Shown here: one piece after another, positions 46,516-55,068 of the stretch
How positions within the stretch are numbered: position 1 is the first letter of the stretch
How the letters are laid out: every line of letters starts with the position of its first letter
Assembly: GCA_017858055.1 (NCBI GenBank)
Contig: JAFMCA010000010.1
Span: 1 to 56,862 of the forward strand
DNA from: Flavobacteriaceae bacterium
Lineage (GTDB): Bacteria; Bacteroidota; Bacteroidia; Flavobacteriales; Flavobacteriaceae
Reading direction: 5' to 3'
Length of the DNA stretch: 56,862 nucleotides
The notes under the pieces: model-generated
What the model saw: only the letters and a program-made list of their open reading frames with translations
What the model was told of the DNA's origin: nothing
The model's database searches: none
Program-made: the position numbers and the translations under genes

Positions 46516-47322
46516 ATGAAAACTAAATATTTTATTTTTTTACTGCTTCTTGTTTTTTCTAGTTGCAAGGTGAACCAGCTCACCGGAAAAAACACCTTCA
46601 ATGCTTTTTCTAATAAACAGCTTTTTCCAATGGCATTGAATCAATACAACACCTTCTTGAAAGCCCATGAGGTTGTTGAAAATACTGATGAACAAAGAAA
46701 AATTGTAGAGGCTGGGGAGCGAATCGCTAAAGCAGCTCAGGCGTATTTCAATCATGTGGGTGACCCAGAATATCTCAAAGATTATGTTTGGGAGTACAAC
46801 TTGGTAAAGGACCCTCAAAAAAACGCTTGGTGTATGCCGGGGGGGAAGATTGTATTTTATACAGGGATCCTTCCCATAGCTCAAAACCCTGACGGTTTAG
46901 CAGCAATAATGGGACATGAGGTTGCTCATGCACTTTTAGATCATGGAGGTCAAAGAATGACGATCAGTTTAGCTCAACAAGGGTTAAGTTTGATTGCTAT
47001 AAAAACCACAGAAAATCAACCTGAAAAAAAACGTAAAGCGATATTGACCGCATATGGCATAGGGAGTTCGGTAGGAGCAGTTTTACCATTCAGCAGAAAA
47101 CACGAATCCGAAGCGGATCGAATTGGATTAGAGCTTATGGCCATTGCTGGATTTAATCCAGATGAAGCACCCAAACTGTGGGAGCGAATGCAAGCCTCTT
47201 CTGGAGGAAATGCCCCACCGGAAATCTTAAGTACTCACCCATCTAATCAGCGTAGGATCAATGATTTAGGGGAATGGATACCTCAAGCCAAACAACGTGC
47301 GCTGGAAATCAATAAAAAATGA
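46516..47322 (+). CDS. M48-family zinc metallopeptidase lipoprotein
   Basis: A 268-residue exported peptidase of the LoiP/BepA type. It starts MKTKYFIFLLLLVFSSCKVN, a lipoprotein signal with lipidated C17. The zinc site is HEVAHALLDHG (HExxH), with the third ligand glutamate expected in KHESEADRIGLELMA. It ends shortly after the HPSNQRRI motif of the family. Role: probably outer-membrane protein quality control. The longer open frame from 46345 is rejected because it hides the signal peptide. The MFS transporter gene follows at 51 nt. Confidence 0.92.
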   Translation: MKTKYFIFLLLLVFSSCKVNQLTGKNTFNAFSNKQLFPMALNQYNTFLKAHEVVENTDEQRKIVEAGERIAKAAQAYFNHVGDPEYLKDYVWEYNLVKDPQKNAWCMPGGKIVFYTGILPIAQNPDGLAAIMGHEVAHALLDHGGQRMTISLAQQGLSLIAIKTTENQPEKKRKAILTAYGIGSSVGAVLPFSRKHESEADRIGLELMAIAGFNPDEAPKLWERMQASSGGNAPPEILSTHPSNQRRINDLGEWIPQAKQRALEINKK

Positions 47323-47373
47323 ACCCTGCATATCAATTTGATTTAACTATCTTGTTATGACTAAATTCATCTA

Positions 47374-48705
47374 ATGTTATCGCCTAAGATTCCACTACAG
47401 AAAGGAAGTAAAAAACTAATTAATGCATGGGCCTCCTACGATTGGGCGAATTCAGTTTACTCTTTAGTCATTTCTTCAGCCATTTTTCCAATTTATTTTG
47501 GGGCTTTGTTTGCGGAGATTAATACCATTTCTTTTTTTAATTACGATATTAAAAACACGGCAGTAATAAGTTTCGTAACTGCTTTTGCCTTTATCATTGT
47601 CGCTATAATTTCCCCAATATTATCTGGGATTGCTGATTACATCGGCAACAAAAAGAAGTTTATGAAAATTTTTGTCTACCTAGGATCAATATCCTGTATT
47701 GGACTGTATTTTTTTGAACTGGACACCATCTATATGGGCTTATTTTTTTATTTCCTGGCCATGATAGGGATATGGGCGAGTTTGGTTTTTTATAATTCTT
47801 ACCTTCCTGACATTGCCTACCCTGACCAGCAGGATCGAGCCAGTGCACGAGGGTTTTCCATGGGTTACGTGGGGAGTGTTTTATTGTTGCTTTTTAATCT
47901 TGCCATGGTCATGCAACCTCAAGCTTTTGGAATTACAGGGGCTGCTGGTGAAGCTTCAATGAAAGCCATGCGTTATTCTTTTGTATCGGTTGGGATCTGG
48001 TGGGCCTTGTTTAGTCAGTATTCCTTTTACTACCTACCAAAGGGAAATCATGAGGTAATTAAGGTGACCAAAGATGTTTTTTGGAATGGGTTTAAAGAAC
48101 TCAGGCAAGTGTGGAATCAGTTGGATCAACATTTGGGATTGAAACGATTTTTACCAGCATTTTTCTTGTATAGTATGGCCTTACAGACCGTATTACTCGT
48201 CGCCGCCTATTTTGGTGAAGAAGAAATTGCTTGGGCAAATTCTAGTGAAAAAACGGTAGGACTGATCGTCAGTATTTTACTTATCCAAATTGTGGGAATT
48301 TTAGGAGCCCTACTTACGGCAAGGGCATCGGAACGTTTTGGTAATATTTTAGTTTTAATTGTAATCAATGCCATTTGGGCGATTCTATGCGTGGTAGCCT
48401 ATTACACTCGAACACCCATGCAATTTTATATCGTTGCAGGCTGTGTAGGTATGGTTATGGGGGGATTGCAATCTCTTTCTCGATCCACCTACTCCAAACT
48501 TATACCCGATACTCAAGATACCACCTCCTTTTTTAGTTTTTACGATGTTACTGAGAAGATAGGAATCGTTATCGGGATGATTTGTTTTGGATTAATAGAT
48601 CACATCTCGGGAAGTATGCGTAACAGCATCTTGTTTTTTATAGTATTCTTTATTTTGGGAGGGATTATGCTGTTACGCATCCCCATGAAGCAAACTCAAT
48701 CCTGA
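47374..48705 (+). CDS. UMF1-family MFS transporter
   Basis: A 443-residue membrane protein with about 12 helices. The family signature lies at the N-terminus, NAWASYDWANSVYSLVISSA (about 17-36), followed by FPIYFG; ISPILSGIADYIGNKKKFMK is the MFS loop 2-3 motif, and GGLQSLSRSTYSKLIP (about 366-381) is characteristic of UMF1/Atg22-like transporters. Fungal Atg22 exports amino acids from the vacuole; the bacterial substrate is unknown. Its last 10 nt overlap the opposite-strand end of the head-GIN gene. Confidence 0.9.
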   Translation: MLSPKIPLQKGSKKLINAWASYDWANSVYSLVISSAIFPIYFGALFAEINTISFFNYDIKNTAVISFVTAFAFIIVAIISPILSGIADYIGNKKKFMKIFVYLGSISCIGLYFFELDTIYMGLFFYFLAMIGIWASLVFYNSYLPDIAYPDQQDRASARGFSMGYVGSVLLLLFNLAMVMQPQAFGITGAAGEASMKAMRYSFVSVGIWWALFSQYSFYYLPKGNHEVIKVTKDVFWNGFKELRQVWNQLDQHLGLKRFLPAFFLYSMALQTVLLVAAYFGEEEIAWANSSEKTVGLIVSILLIQIVGILGALLTARASERFGNILVLIVINAIWAILCVVAYYTRTPMQFYIVAGCVGMVMGGLQSLSRSTYSKLIPDTQDTTSFFSFYDVTEKIGIVIGMICFGLIDHISGSMRNSILFFIVFFILGGIMLLRIPMKQTQS

Positions 48706-49397
48706 ATTTCAATACTGCCTGAGCCCGTAGTCTTAATTTGTTGAATTTTGGGTTTTCCATGACAAAGTATATCCCCTGAACCCGTTACATTTCCATTTAA
48801 ACTATCGGAAGCGTACATTTCTATATCTCCTGAGCCGGTAACTTTTGCATGACCATGAAGGGCTTCAAGAGAAGGAGATTTAATGTCTCCCGATCCGGTA
48901 AGTTGATAAGAAACATTGCTCGTTTTACCTCGTAATTCGATGTCTCCAGAACCCGTAAGTACTGCATTTATATCCTGTGCATTTAGATTGAGGTCAATCT
49001 CTCCAGAACCAGAAAGAGTGATGTCAAATTCGTTTGAATTTAATTCATTTCTACTGTAAATGCTTCCAGATCCACTGAGGGATATTTTACTGATCGCTTC
49101 TACTGGAATGTGAATTTTCACTTGTCCTGAATTCCAACTTTCCAACCAAGAGGTTTTCATTTGTTCAATTACAAGATTGCCGTTTTTAACATGGGTTTTA
49201 ATTCGGTCTAAATCCTCTTGATCTCCTTCGAGGGTCAAAGTTCCCTCGGTTCCTTTCGTTAACGTAACGTCGTAATGACCCGCAACATGGATTCCATCAA
49301 ATGCACTGACGTTTCGGGTTTCGGTCTGGGCAAATAGGTTAGTTGAGGCAAAAAGAACCAAGGCGAAGTTTACTGTAAATAGGTGGTTTGTTTTCAT
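48696..49397 (-). CDS. Exported head-GIN (DUF2807) repeat protein
   Basis: A 233-residue protein with a signal peptide (MKTNHLFTVNFALVLFASTN, cleaved near 24). It has a head-GIN N-part (VSAFDGIHVAGHYDVTLTKG) and seven copies of GSG[DES]I, at about 109, 130, 149, 168, 188, 206 and 225. The period of 18-21 residues is that of a right-handed beta-solenoid. No catalytic residues are seen. It is the last gene of the ECF-sigma operon, 17 nt after the preceding gene. The role is unknown; surface or periplasmic sensing or adhesion is a guess. The end overlaps the convergent MFS gene by 10 nt. Confidence 0.85.
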   Translation of the reverse strand: MKTNHLFTVNFALVLFASTNLFAQTETRNVSAFDGIHVAGHYDVTLTKGTEGTLTLEGDQEDLDRIKTHVKNGNLVIEQMKTSWLESWNSGQVKIHIPVEAISKISLSGSGSIYSRNELNSNEFDITLSGSGEIDLNLNAQDINAVLTGSGDIELRGKTSNVSYQLTGSGDIKSPSLEALHGHAKVTGSGDIEMYASDSLNGNVTGSGDILCHGKPKIQQIKTTGSGSIEIQD

Positions 49398-49414
49398 GTG
49401 TTTTTAGATTAAGG

Positions 49415-50488
49415 TTAATTTGATATTAAAGCATCTTGGAGTTTGACAGATCCAAATTCAGATTTGATATTCAGATAGTGATTTGATTTTTCATTTTTAA
49501 AAAACCCTTCAAAAAATTTTTTATTGGACTCTTCCCTTTGGATTAAGTGTTGAAGAGGGAGGTTACTTTTTAAATTGGAAAAGTCTAGTTCAATGGAGTA
49601 GGAGAACTCCCAATCGGGATGAACACCTAAGGTAATTCCGGTAAATTCAGTATCAATCATCAAGTTTTCAGCGGAAGTGTTGATTTGATCAATTCGAATT
49701 GAGCCATATTCCTGATGGAGATCTAATTTTTTAAATAAGGTGTCGATACGCAAGGTGAGAAAGTCTCCTGATCCATTTAAGTTGTTTATACGGCCAACAT
49801 CCAGTTTTCCATAATCATTATTAAAAGAGAGGCTTTCTATAGTGTTGAATTTTGAGTTGGTAAAATCTGCTTTTAGTTGAATTCTACCCGCTTCTTCAAC
49901 TTCAAAACCCGAATAGTCTGCTTGGATTTCACCTCCTTTTATAAAATCGATGGTAGAATTTGAGGTGAAATCAAAGGAGAGAAAGTTTTGTTCGTTTAAA
50001 AGGTCACCGATCAGTAGTTTTCCATAATCACAGCTAATTTTCGCCGGTCCTTCCAATTCGTTTATCAAGATGGTTCCAAAATCATTTTTAAGATCCACAG
50101 AACTGCTACGCGGAAGTTTGATTTGATAATCAATTTGATATTTAACATTGGAACTGTTAAACCATTTAAACCCCCAACCTTCGTCTATTTCTGTTTTTGC
50201 AAAAACACGATCGGGGGAGAGCTCAAAATCTACAGTAATTTCTTCTAGCTTCTCCTCAATCCGTTTGGGATTGCTTCCATTAACAGTGATAAGGATATCG
50301 ATAACAACTCGATTCTCATTCCAACTACTGATGTTGAGGTCTCCAAACTGGTTGTCGATTTCAATAATTGCATTGGGGTTCACAACAATTTCTTTATGAA
50401 TTTCTTTACTCTTCGTTTGGGCAGCATGGAGAGTGATGCTTACGAATAGTAAAAAAAGATTTAGGAATTTAAATTTGGTACTCTTCAT
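49415..50488 (-). CDS. Exported beta-repeat protein of the ECF-sigma operon
   Basis: A 357-residue protein with a signal peptide (KFLNLFLLFVSITLHAAQ, end near 23). The body carries nine roughly regular copies of an aromatic turn, [DEQ][FY](S/T)G or close to it: FGDLNI (48), FGTILI (137), YGKLLI (155), YSGFEV (192), YGKLDV (226), YGSIRI (261), FTGITL (282), FSNLKS (303), FGSVKL (345). This fits a beta-solenoid of the DUF4097 adhesin-like type. The family name is not certain. It overlaps the anti-sigma-like gene by 20 nt. Confidence 0.7.
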   Translation of the reverse strand: MKSTKFKFLNLFLLFVSITLHAAQTKSKEIHKEIVVNPNAIIEIDNQFGDLNISSWNENRVVIDILITVNGSNPKRIEEKLEEITVDFELSPDRVFAKTEIDEGWGFKWFNSSNVKYQIDYQIKLPRSSSVDLKNDFGTILINELEGPAKISCDYGKLLIGDLLNEQNFLSFDFTSNSTIDFIKGGEIQADYSGFEVEEAGRIQLKADFTNSKFNTIESLSFNNDYGKLDVGRINNLNGSGDFLTLRIDTLFKKLDLHQEYGSIRIDQINTSAENLMIDTEFTGITLGVHPDWEFSYSIELDFSNLKSNLPLQHLIQREESNKKFFEGFFKNEKSNHYLNIKSEFGSVKLQDALISN

Positions 50489-50987
50489 GATTTCTGTTTT
50501 TTAAATTTTGGAGGGTGATGTTAATATCGTTCAGCAGATTGATTTGTGTATTTAGATTGCTGATTAGGGCTTGAATAAGCTGAGTTTGATCTGGATTTTC
50601 ACCCCATTTTTTATAGATCTGGTGGTAGTTGTTTTGAATTTCAAGAAGTTGTTGTTTACTTCGAATTAAGATTTCTTGATTTTCAGGGGTCTGCTCTTTT
50701 TCAAAAGAGGTGATTTGCTCTTCAATATGTTGCATTAAGTAAAATTCCGCTTTCTGAAATTGAAGTACTTCACTAGAGTTTTGCTTAGGAATATATTGAA
50801 GAACACTGCTCAATCCAATACAAAGTAGTGCAACAGCTGCCCATTGTAACAAGCGTTTTTGTCGGGATTTTAGTTTCTTTTTCTGAAGTCGCGTTAAAAA
50901 ACGACGTTCATGATCAAGCTCAAGGGGTGGAGCCTGAAGGCTTTGTTCCCATTTTTGAAACTGTTCTTTAATCTTTTGTTCCTTCAT
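50469..50987 (-). CDS. Single-helix membrane protein, probable anti-sigma factor
   Basis: A 172-residue protein: basic cytoplasmic N-part (about 1-45, ending LQKKKLKSRQKR), one membrane helix (LLQWAAVALLCIGLSSVLQY, about 46-65), and a periplasmic coiled-coil-rich domain (about 75-172) with many Gln and Glu. No zinc motif (ZAS) is present. The layout, the 20-nt overlap with the sigma gene and the shared operon indicate a membrane anti-sigma factor, but no sequence signature proves it. Confidence 0.7.
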   Translation of the reverse strand: MKEQKIKEQFQKWEQSLQAPPLELDHERRFLTRLQKKKLKSRQKRLLQWAAVALLCIGLSSVLQYIPKQNSSEVLQFQKAEFYLMQHIEEQITSFEKEQTPENQEILIRSKQQLLEIQNNYHQIYKKWGENPDQTQLIQALISNLNTQINLLNDINITLQNLKNRNHEEYQI

Positions 50988-51534
50988 GGAGATGTTTTTT
51001 TAATTGTGTTTTAGCTCGTGAAAGTATGGTTCTGCAATTGCTGTAGCTCCAATGGAGGAGTTCACTGATTTCCTCATGGGTATATCCTTCTAAATAGTAC
51101 ATTTTTAGGATTAGACTGTAGCGATGGGTTAGCTTCCCCAAAGCACGATCCAGTTGTTCTGAGCTAAAATTGGGAAATTCTGTATCCTCCGTATCTGGAT
51201 TTTCGCTTAATTCGGTATTGTTTTCTAGGGAAGAATCGCCAATATTCCGCTTGTTGTAATGATAATAGCGAATGCTTTTTCGAACTACAATTTTTCGGAG
51301 CCATCCCCCAAAATTTCCTTCCCCTTGAAATTGATCAAGTTTTTCAAATGCAGTAATCATCCCTTCTTGCATCGCATCTTGAGCATCATCTCGGTTTTTT
51401 AAAATAGCATAGGCAGCATGATAGAGCGGTTGATAATAACGTTGATACAATTCCATTTGTGCATTTTGATCCTTTCTTTTACAAGCAAGGATTAAGTTAT
51501 TAATATGTAATTCTTTATAATTCAATGAGGACAT
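50968..51534 (-). CDS. ECF-type RNA polymerase sigma factor
   Basis: A 188-residue sigma-70 family group IV factor. Region 2 (about 25-95) contains QRYYQPLYHAAYAILKNRDD, DAMQEGMITAFEKLDQFQGE and GNFGGWLRKIVVRKSIRYYH. Region 4 (about 130-185) has LYLE-type KMYYLEGYTHEEISELLHWS and NCRTILSRAKTQLKKHL. A polar linker joins them. The open frame begins at a GTG (51540), but ATG 51534 is preferred. No consensus housekeeping promoter is visible in 51541-51711, consistent with autoregulation, which is an inference. Confidence 0.92.
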   Translation of the reverse strand: MSSLNYKELHINNLILACKRKDQNAQMELYQRYYQPLYHAAYAILKNRDDAQDAMQEGMITAFEKLDQFQGEGNFGGWLRKIVVRKSIRYYHYNKRNIGDSSLENNTELSENPDTEDTEFPNFSSEQLDRALGKLTHRYSLILKMYYLEGYTHEEISELLHWSYSNCRTILSRAKTQLKKHLHEGTKD

Positions 51535-51711
51535 CTTCACTTCTAAGATGGGGTTTTTTCGGAATTGTTACACTATTATTAAAAATACTTTTTGGCATAA
51601 CTATTGTCCATGATTAGACAGAAGTTATTTTTAAACTGAATGTGAGTTTATCGCAGTTTATTAGATTCCATTTGGTGTTTAAAAAATGACAAGATGACCT
51701 AAAAATCCAAT

Positions 51712-54171
51712 ATGGCACGTTCCCTTTTTAATACAATTGACAACTTGTCACTGCAAGATATTGAATCCGATGGAGATTTAATTCCATTAATGACGACTGA
51801 AGACGAGGAAGCATTAGAAAATGAGGCTTTACCCCATGCCGTTCCCATTTTACCTTTACGCAATACGGTACTTTTTCCTGGCGTAGTAATTCCGATTACA
51901 GCTGGGCGTGACAAATCGATTAAGTTGATAAAAGATGCGAATAGAACCGATAAGATCATCGGGGTAGTGGCTCAACGCAACGAAAACATAGAGAATCCAG
52001 GAGCACAAGATATCCACGAAATGGGAACTGTAGCGCAAATCCTACGTGTTCTTAAAATGCCTGATGGGAATACCACCATTATTATACAAGGAAAAAAGCG
52101 TTTTAAAATTAAATCCATTATTGAGGAACAGCCCTATCTGAAAGCAGAAATTGAATCCGTTAATGATGACCTTCCCAAAAAAAACGACAAGGAATTTTTA
52201 GCGACTATAGACTCCATTAAAGATCTTGCACTTCAGATAATACAAGAAAACCCCAATATTCCAACAGAAGCATCCTTTGCAATAAAAAATATTCAAACGC
52301 CCTCCTTCTTAATCAATTTTGTAGCCTCTAACATGAACGTTTCTGTACTTGAAAAGCAGAAGATTTTGATGGAGGTTAGTTTGCATCAACGAGCATTGAT
52401 CTGTTTGAAACACATGAATGAGGAATATCAAAAATTAGCTCTAAAAAACGATATTCAATCCAGAGTGCGTTCAGAAATGGACACCCAACAACGAGAATAC
52501 TATCTACACCAACAAATGAAAACCATTCAAGAAGAGTTGGGTGGAGTTTCTTATGAGGAGGAAGTGGAAGAAATGCGTGAACGGGCTGTTGAAAAAAAAT
52601 GGAGTGAAGAGGTAGGGAAGCATTTTGAAAAGGAACTATTGAAGCTGCAACGGATGAATCCGCAAGTAGCGGAATACTCTGTTCAGCGTAATTATTTAGA
52701 CTTATTTTTAGACTTACCCTGGGAGGAATATTCCAAAGATATTTTTGATTTAAAACGTGCTCAAAAAATTCTAGATCGAGATCATTTTGGACTGGATGAA
52801 GTCAAAAAACGAGTGATTGAATATTTGGCGGTACTGAAATTAAGAAACGATATGAAATCGCCGATTTTATGTTTGCATGGCCCTCCGGGAGTTGGAAAAA
52901 CTTCATTAGGAAAGTCCATCGCTGAAGCACTCGGTCGGGAATATGTTAGAATTTCTTTAGGGGGAATGCGTGATGAAGCGGAAATCCGTGGGCATCGAAA
53001 AACGTATATCGGGGCTTTACCTGGGAGGATTGTACAAAGTTTAAAGAAAGCAGGAACTTCCAATCCTGTTTTTGTTTTGGATGAAATCGATAAACTTTCT
53101 ACTGGAGCCCAAGGGGATCCTGCTTCTGCTTTACTGGAGGTATTAGATCCAGAACAAAACGAATCCTTTTACGACAACTTTTTGGAGATGGGCTATGATT
53201 TATCCAAAGTATTGTTTGTAGCAACGGCAAACAATTTAGGTACAATTCATCCTGCCTTGAGGGATCGAATGGAAATCATCAATGTGAGTGGATATACTCA
53301 AGAAGAGAAGGCGAGTATTGCTCAAAAATTCTTGCTACCCAAGCAATTAAAAGAGCATGGAATGAAGCCCAACCAACTAAAACTAAAAAAACAAGTATTA
53401 GATAAAATCGTTGAAAGTTATACAAGGGAATCCGGTGTGAGAGGTCTAGAAAAACAAGTGGCGAAAGCCGTTCGCTATGCAGCGAAATCCATAGCTATGG
53501 AAGAAGACTACAAGATCCAACCCGAAGTAACCGATTTGACAGCCATTTTGGGACCGGCTAAGGTGCAGCGAGATTTGTATGAAAACAATTATGTGGCAGG
53601 GGTCGTCACTGGGTTGGCTTGGACCTCTGTTGGAGGTGACATTTTATTTATTGAATCAGCAATTTCCCCAGGAAAAGGGATCTTGAGTATAACAGGGAAT
53701 CTAGGAAAAATAATGAAAGAATCGGCTACTATCGCCTTGGAATATATCAAGGCAAATGCTGATTTAATGGGATTGGCAGATTTTGATTTTGATAAATACA
53801 ACATTCATATCCATGTTCCAGAAGGCGCTACTCCAAAAGATGGACCAAGTGCAGGAGTAACCATGTTAACTTCCCTAGTTTCTCTATTCACCCAAAAAAG
53901 GGTGAAGAAGCATTTAGCGATGACCGGGGAGATTACTCTTCGAGGGAAGGTACTTCCCGTTGGAGGGATAAAAGAAAAAATCCTTGCGGCTAAACGCTCT
54001 AAGATTAAAGAAATTATCCTTTGTGAAGACAACAAAAAAGATATAGATGAAATCAACGAAAAATATTTGAAGGGACTTCATTTTCATTATGTTAAAGAAA
54101 TGCACGAAGTTCTTTCTTACGCAATTACTCCTCAGAAAGTTGTCAATGCAAAAAAATTAATTGCTTCATAG
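51712..54171 (+). CDS. lon: ATP-dependent Lon protease
   Basis: Cytoplasmic AAA+ protease for misfolded and regulatory proteins. The 819 residues have an N-terminal LON substrate-binding domain (about 45-240, AVPILPLRNTVLFPGVVIPI), coiled-coil helices (about 250-350), an AAA+ module with Walker A HGPPGVGKTSLG and Walker B PVFVLDEIDKL, and the protease domain with catalytic S713 (PKDGPSAGVT) and K756 (GGIKEKIL), 43 residues apart as in E. coli Lon. The full length and order match the family. The upstream gap contains no consensus promoter that I can identify. Confidence 0.97.
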   Translation: MARSLFNTIDNLSLQDIESDGDLIPLMTTEDEEALENEALPHAVPILPLRNTVLFPGVVIPITAGRDKSIKLIKDANRTDKIIGVVAQRNENIENPGAQDIHEMGTVAQILRVLKMPDGNTTIIIQGKKRFKIKSIIEEQPYLKAEIESVNDDLPKKNDKEFLATIDSIKDLALQIIQENPNIPTEASFAIKNIQTPSFLINFVASNMNVSVLEKQKILMEVSLHQRALICLKHMNEEYQKLALKNDIQSRVRSEMDTQQREYYLHQQMKTIQEELGGVSYEEEVEEMRERAVEKKWSEEVGKHFEKELLKLQRMNPQVAEYSVQRNYLDLFLDLPWEEYSKDIFDLKRAQKILDRDHFGLDEVKKRVIEYLAVLKLRNDMKSPILCLHGPPGVGKTSLGKSIAEALGREYVRISLGGMRDEAEIRGHRKTYIGALPGRIVQSLKKAGTSNPVFVLDEIDKLSTGAQGDPASALLEVLDPEQNESFYDNFLEMGYDLSKVLFVATANNLGTIHPALRDRMEIINVSGYTQEEKASIAQKFLLPKQLKEHGMKPNQLKLKKQVLDKIVESYTRESGVRGLEKQVAKAVRYAAKSIAMEEDYKIQPEVTDLTAILGPAKVQRDLYENNYVAGVVTGLAWTSVGGDILFIESAISPGKGILSITGNLGKIMKESATIALEYIKANADLMGLADFDFDKYNIHIHVPEGATPKDGPSAGVTMLTSLVSLFTQKRVKKHLAMTGEITLRGKVLPVGGIKEKILAAKRSKIKEIILCEDNKKDIDEINEKYLKGLHFHYVKEMHEVLSYAITPQKVVNAKKLIAS

Positions 54172-54192
54172 AGAAAAGCTTATTTTTATTGC

Positions 54193-54867
54193 ATGAACAA
54201 AATTATTATTGCAATTGATGGGTATGCTGCAACTGGAAAAAGTACTATTGCCAAAAGAATTGCAAAAAAGCTCAACTACATTTATATTGATACAGGAGCC
54301 ATGTATCGTGCGGTATCCTATTTTGGGCTGCAACAAAGTCCTGAGGGAAAAATTAACTTCACAAAATTAATTGCTTCCCTCCCTGAAATAAAAATTCATT
54401 TCGAAAACAGTGAAAAGGGCTTACAGACCTTCATCAATGGCGAAAATAGATCGCTACAAATTCGAGAATCCAGAGTTAATGAAGTAGTAAGTGTGGTAGC
54501 AAGTGTTAGGGAAATTAGAGAATTTCTAGTAGAACAGCAGCGAATTATGGGGAATGAAAAGGGGATTGTCATGGACGGTAGAGATATTGGAACTGTCGTT
54601 TTTCCTGAGGCAGAATGCAAGTTTTTTCTAACAGCAGCACCTGAAATTAGAGCCCAACGTCGGCATAAAGAACAGCTTGAGGCAGGAAACAATGAATCCT
54701 TTGAGGCGGTTTTAGCAAATGTAAAATCAAGAGATCATCAAGATTCCACTCGAGTCACGTCTCCATTAACCAAAGCCTCGGATGCAATAGAGGTAGAGGT
54801 AAGTCATTTGACCATCGAGGAGGTGCTCCAAAAATTACAGTATCATATTGACAAAAAGTTGGGGTAA
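54193..54867 (+). CDS. cmk: Cytidylate kinase
   Basis: Phosphorylates CMP and dCMP. The 224 residues begin MNKIIIAIDGYAATGKSTIA with P-loop GYAATGKST, contain IDTGAMYRAVSY in the NMP-binding domain, VMDGRDIGTVVFPEAECKFF and the RAQRRHKEQLEAGN lid region. Length is normal. It follows lon by 21 nt and precedes rpsA, the cmk-rpsA order being conserved across many bacteria; the strong promoter between them means rpsA is also transcribed separately. Confidence 0.95.
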   Translation: MNKIIIAIDGYAATGKSTIAKRIAKKLNYIYIDTGAMYRAVSYFGLQQSPEGKINFTKLIASLPEIKIHFENSEKGLQTFINGENRSLQIRESRVNEVVSVVASVREIREFLVEQQRIMGNEKGIVMDGRDIGTVVFPEAECKFFLTAAPEIRAQRRHKEQLEAGNNESFEAVLANVKSRDHQDSTRVTSPLTKASDAIEVEVSHLTIEEVLQKLQYHIDKKLG

Positions 54868-54930
54868 ATTTTCACCAAAAATTATTGATTTCTGATTCTA
54901 AAGTAGGGTTTTAAAAAACACAGATATTGT

Positions 54931-54960
54931 TTGTTTATCAAGTGATTAACATTATATTTG
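54931..54960 (+). promoter_or_regulatory. Strong promoter of rpsA
   Basis: TTG at 54931-54933, a 19 nt spacer and TATATTTG at 54953-54960, a full match to the Bacteroidota primary promoter consensus. Transcription would start near 54967, giving a leader of about 100 nt. Confidence 0.75.
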
Positions 54961-54966
54961 CACGCT

Positions 54967-55068
54967 TTTAATTGGAAGGAAAAACCGAAAGCAACCAACA
55001 ATTTTAAAAACAACTTCTGTATCTGCAACTAAGGTTTTCCCATCATACAGAATACAAAACCCTCGGAA
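54967..55068 (+). promoter_or_regulatory. Leader of rpsA mRNA with alternative stems
   Basis: About 100 nt without an open frame. GGAAAAACC (54978-54986) can pair with GGTTTTCC (55033-55040) with one bulged A. TCTGTAT (55016-55022) can pair perfectly with ATACAGA (55045-55051). The two helices interleave, so only one forms at a time unless they make a pseudoknot. Near the ATG, TCGG (55063-55066) can pair with CCGA (54985-54988). Feedback control by S1 is an inference. Confidence 0.35.
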
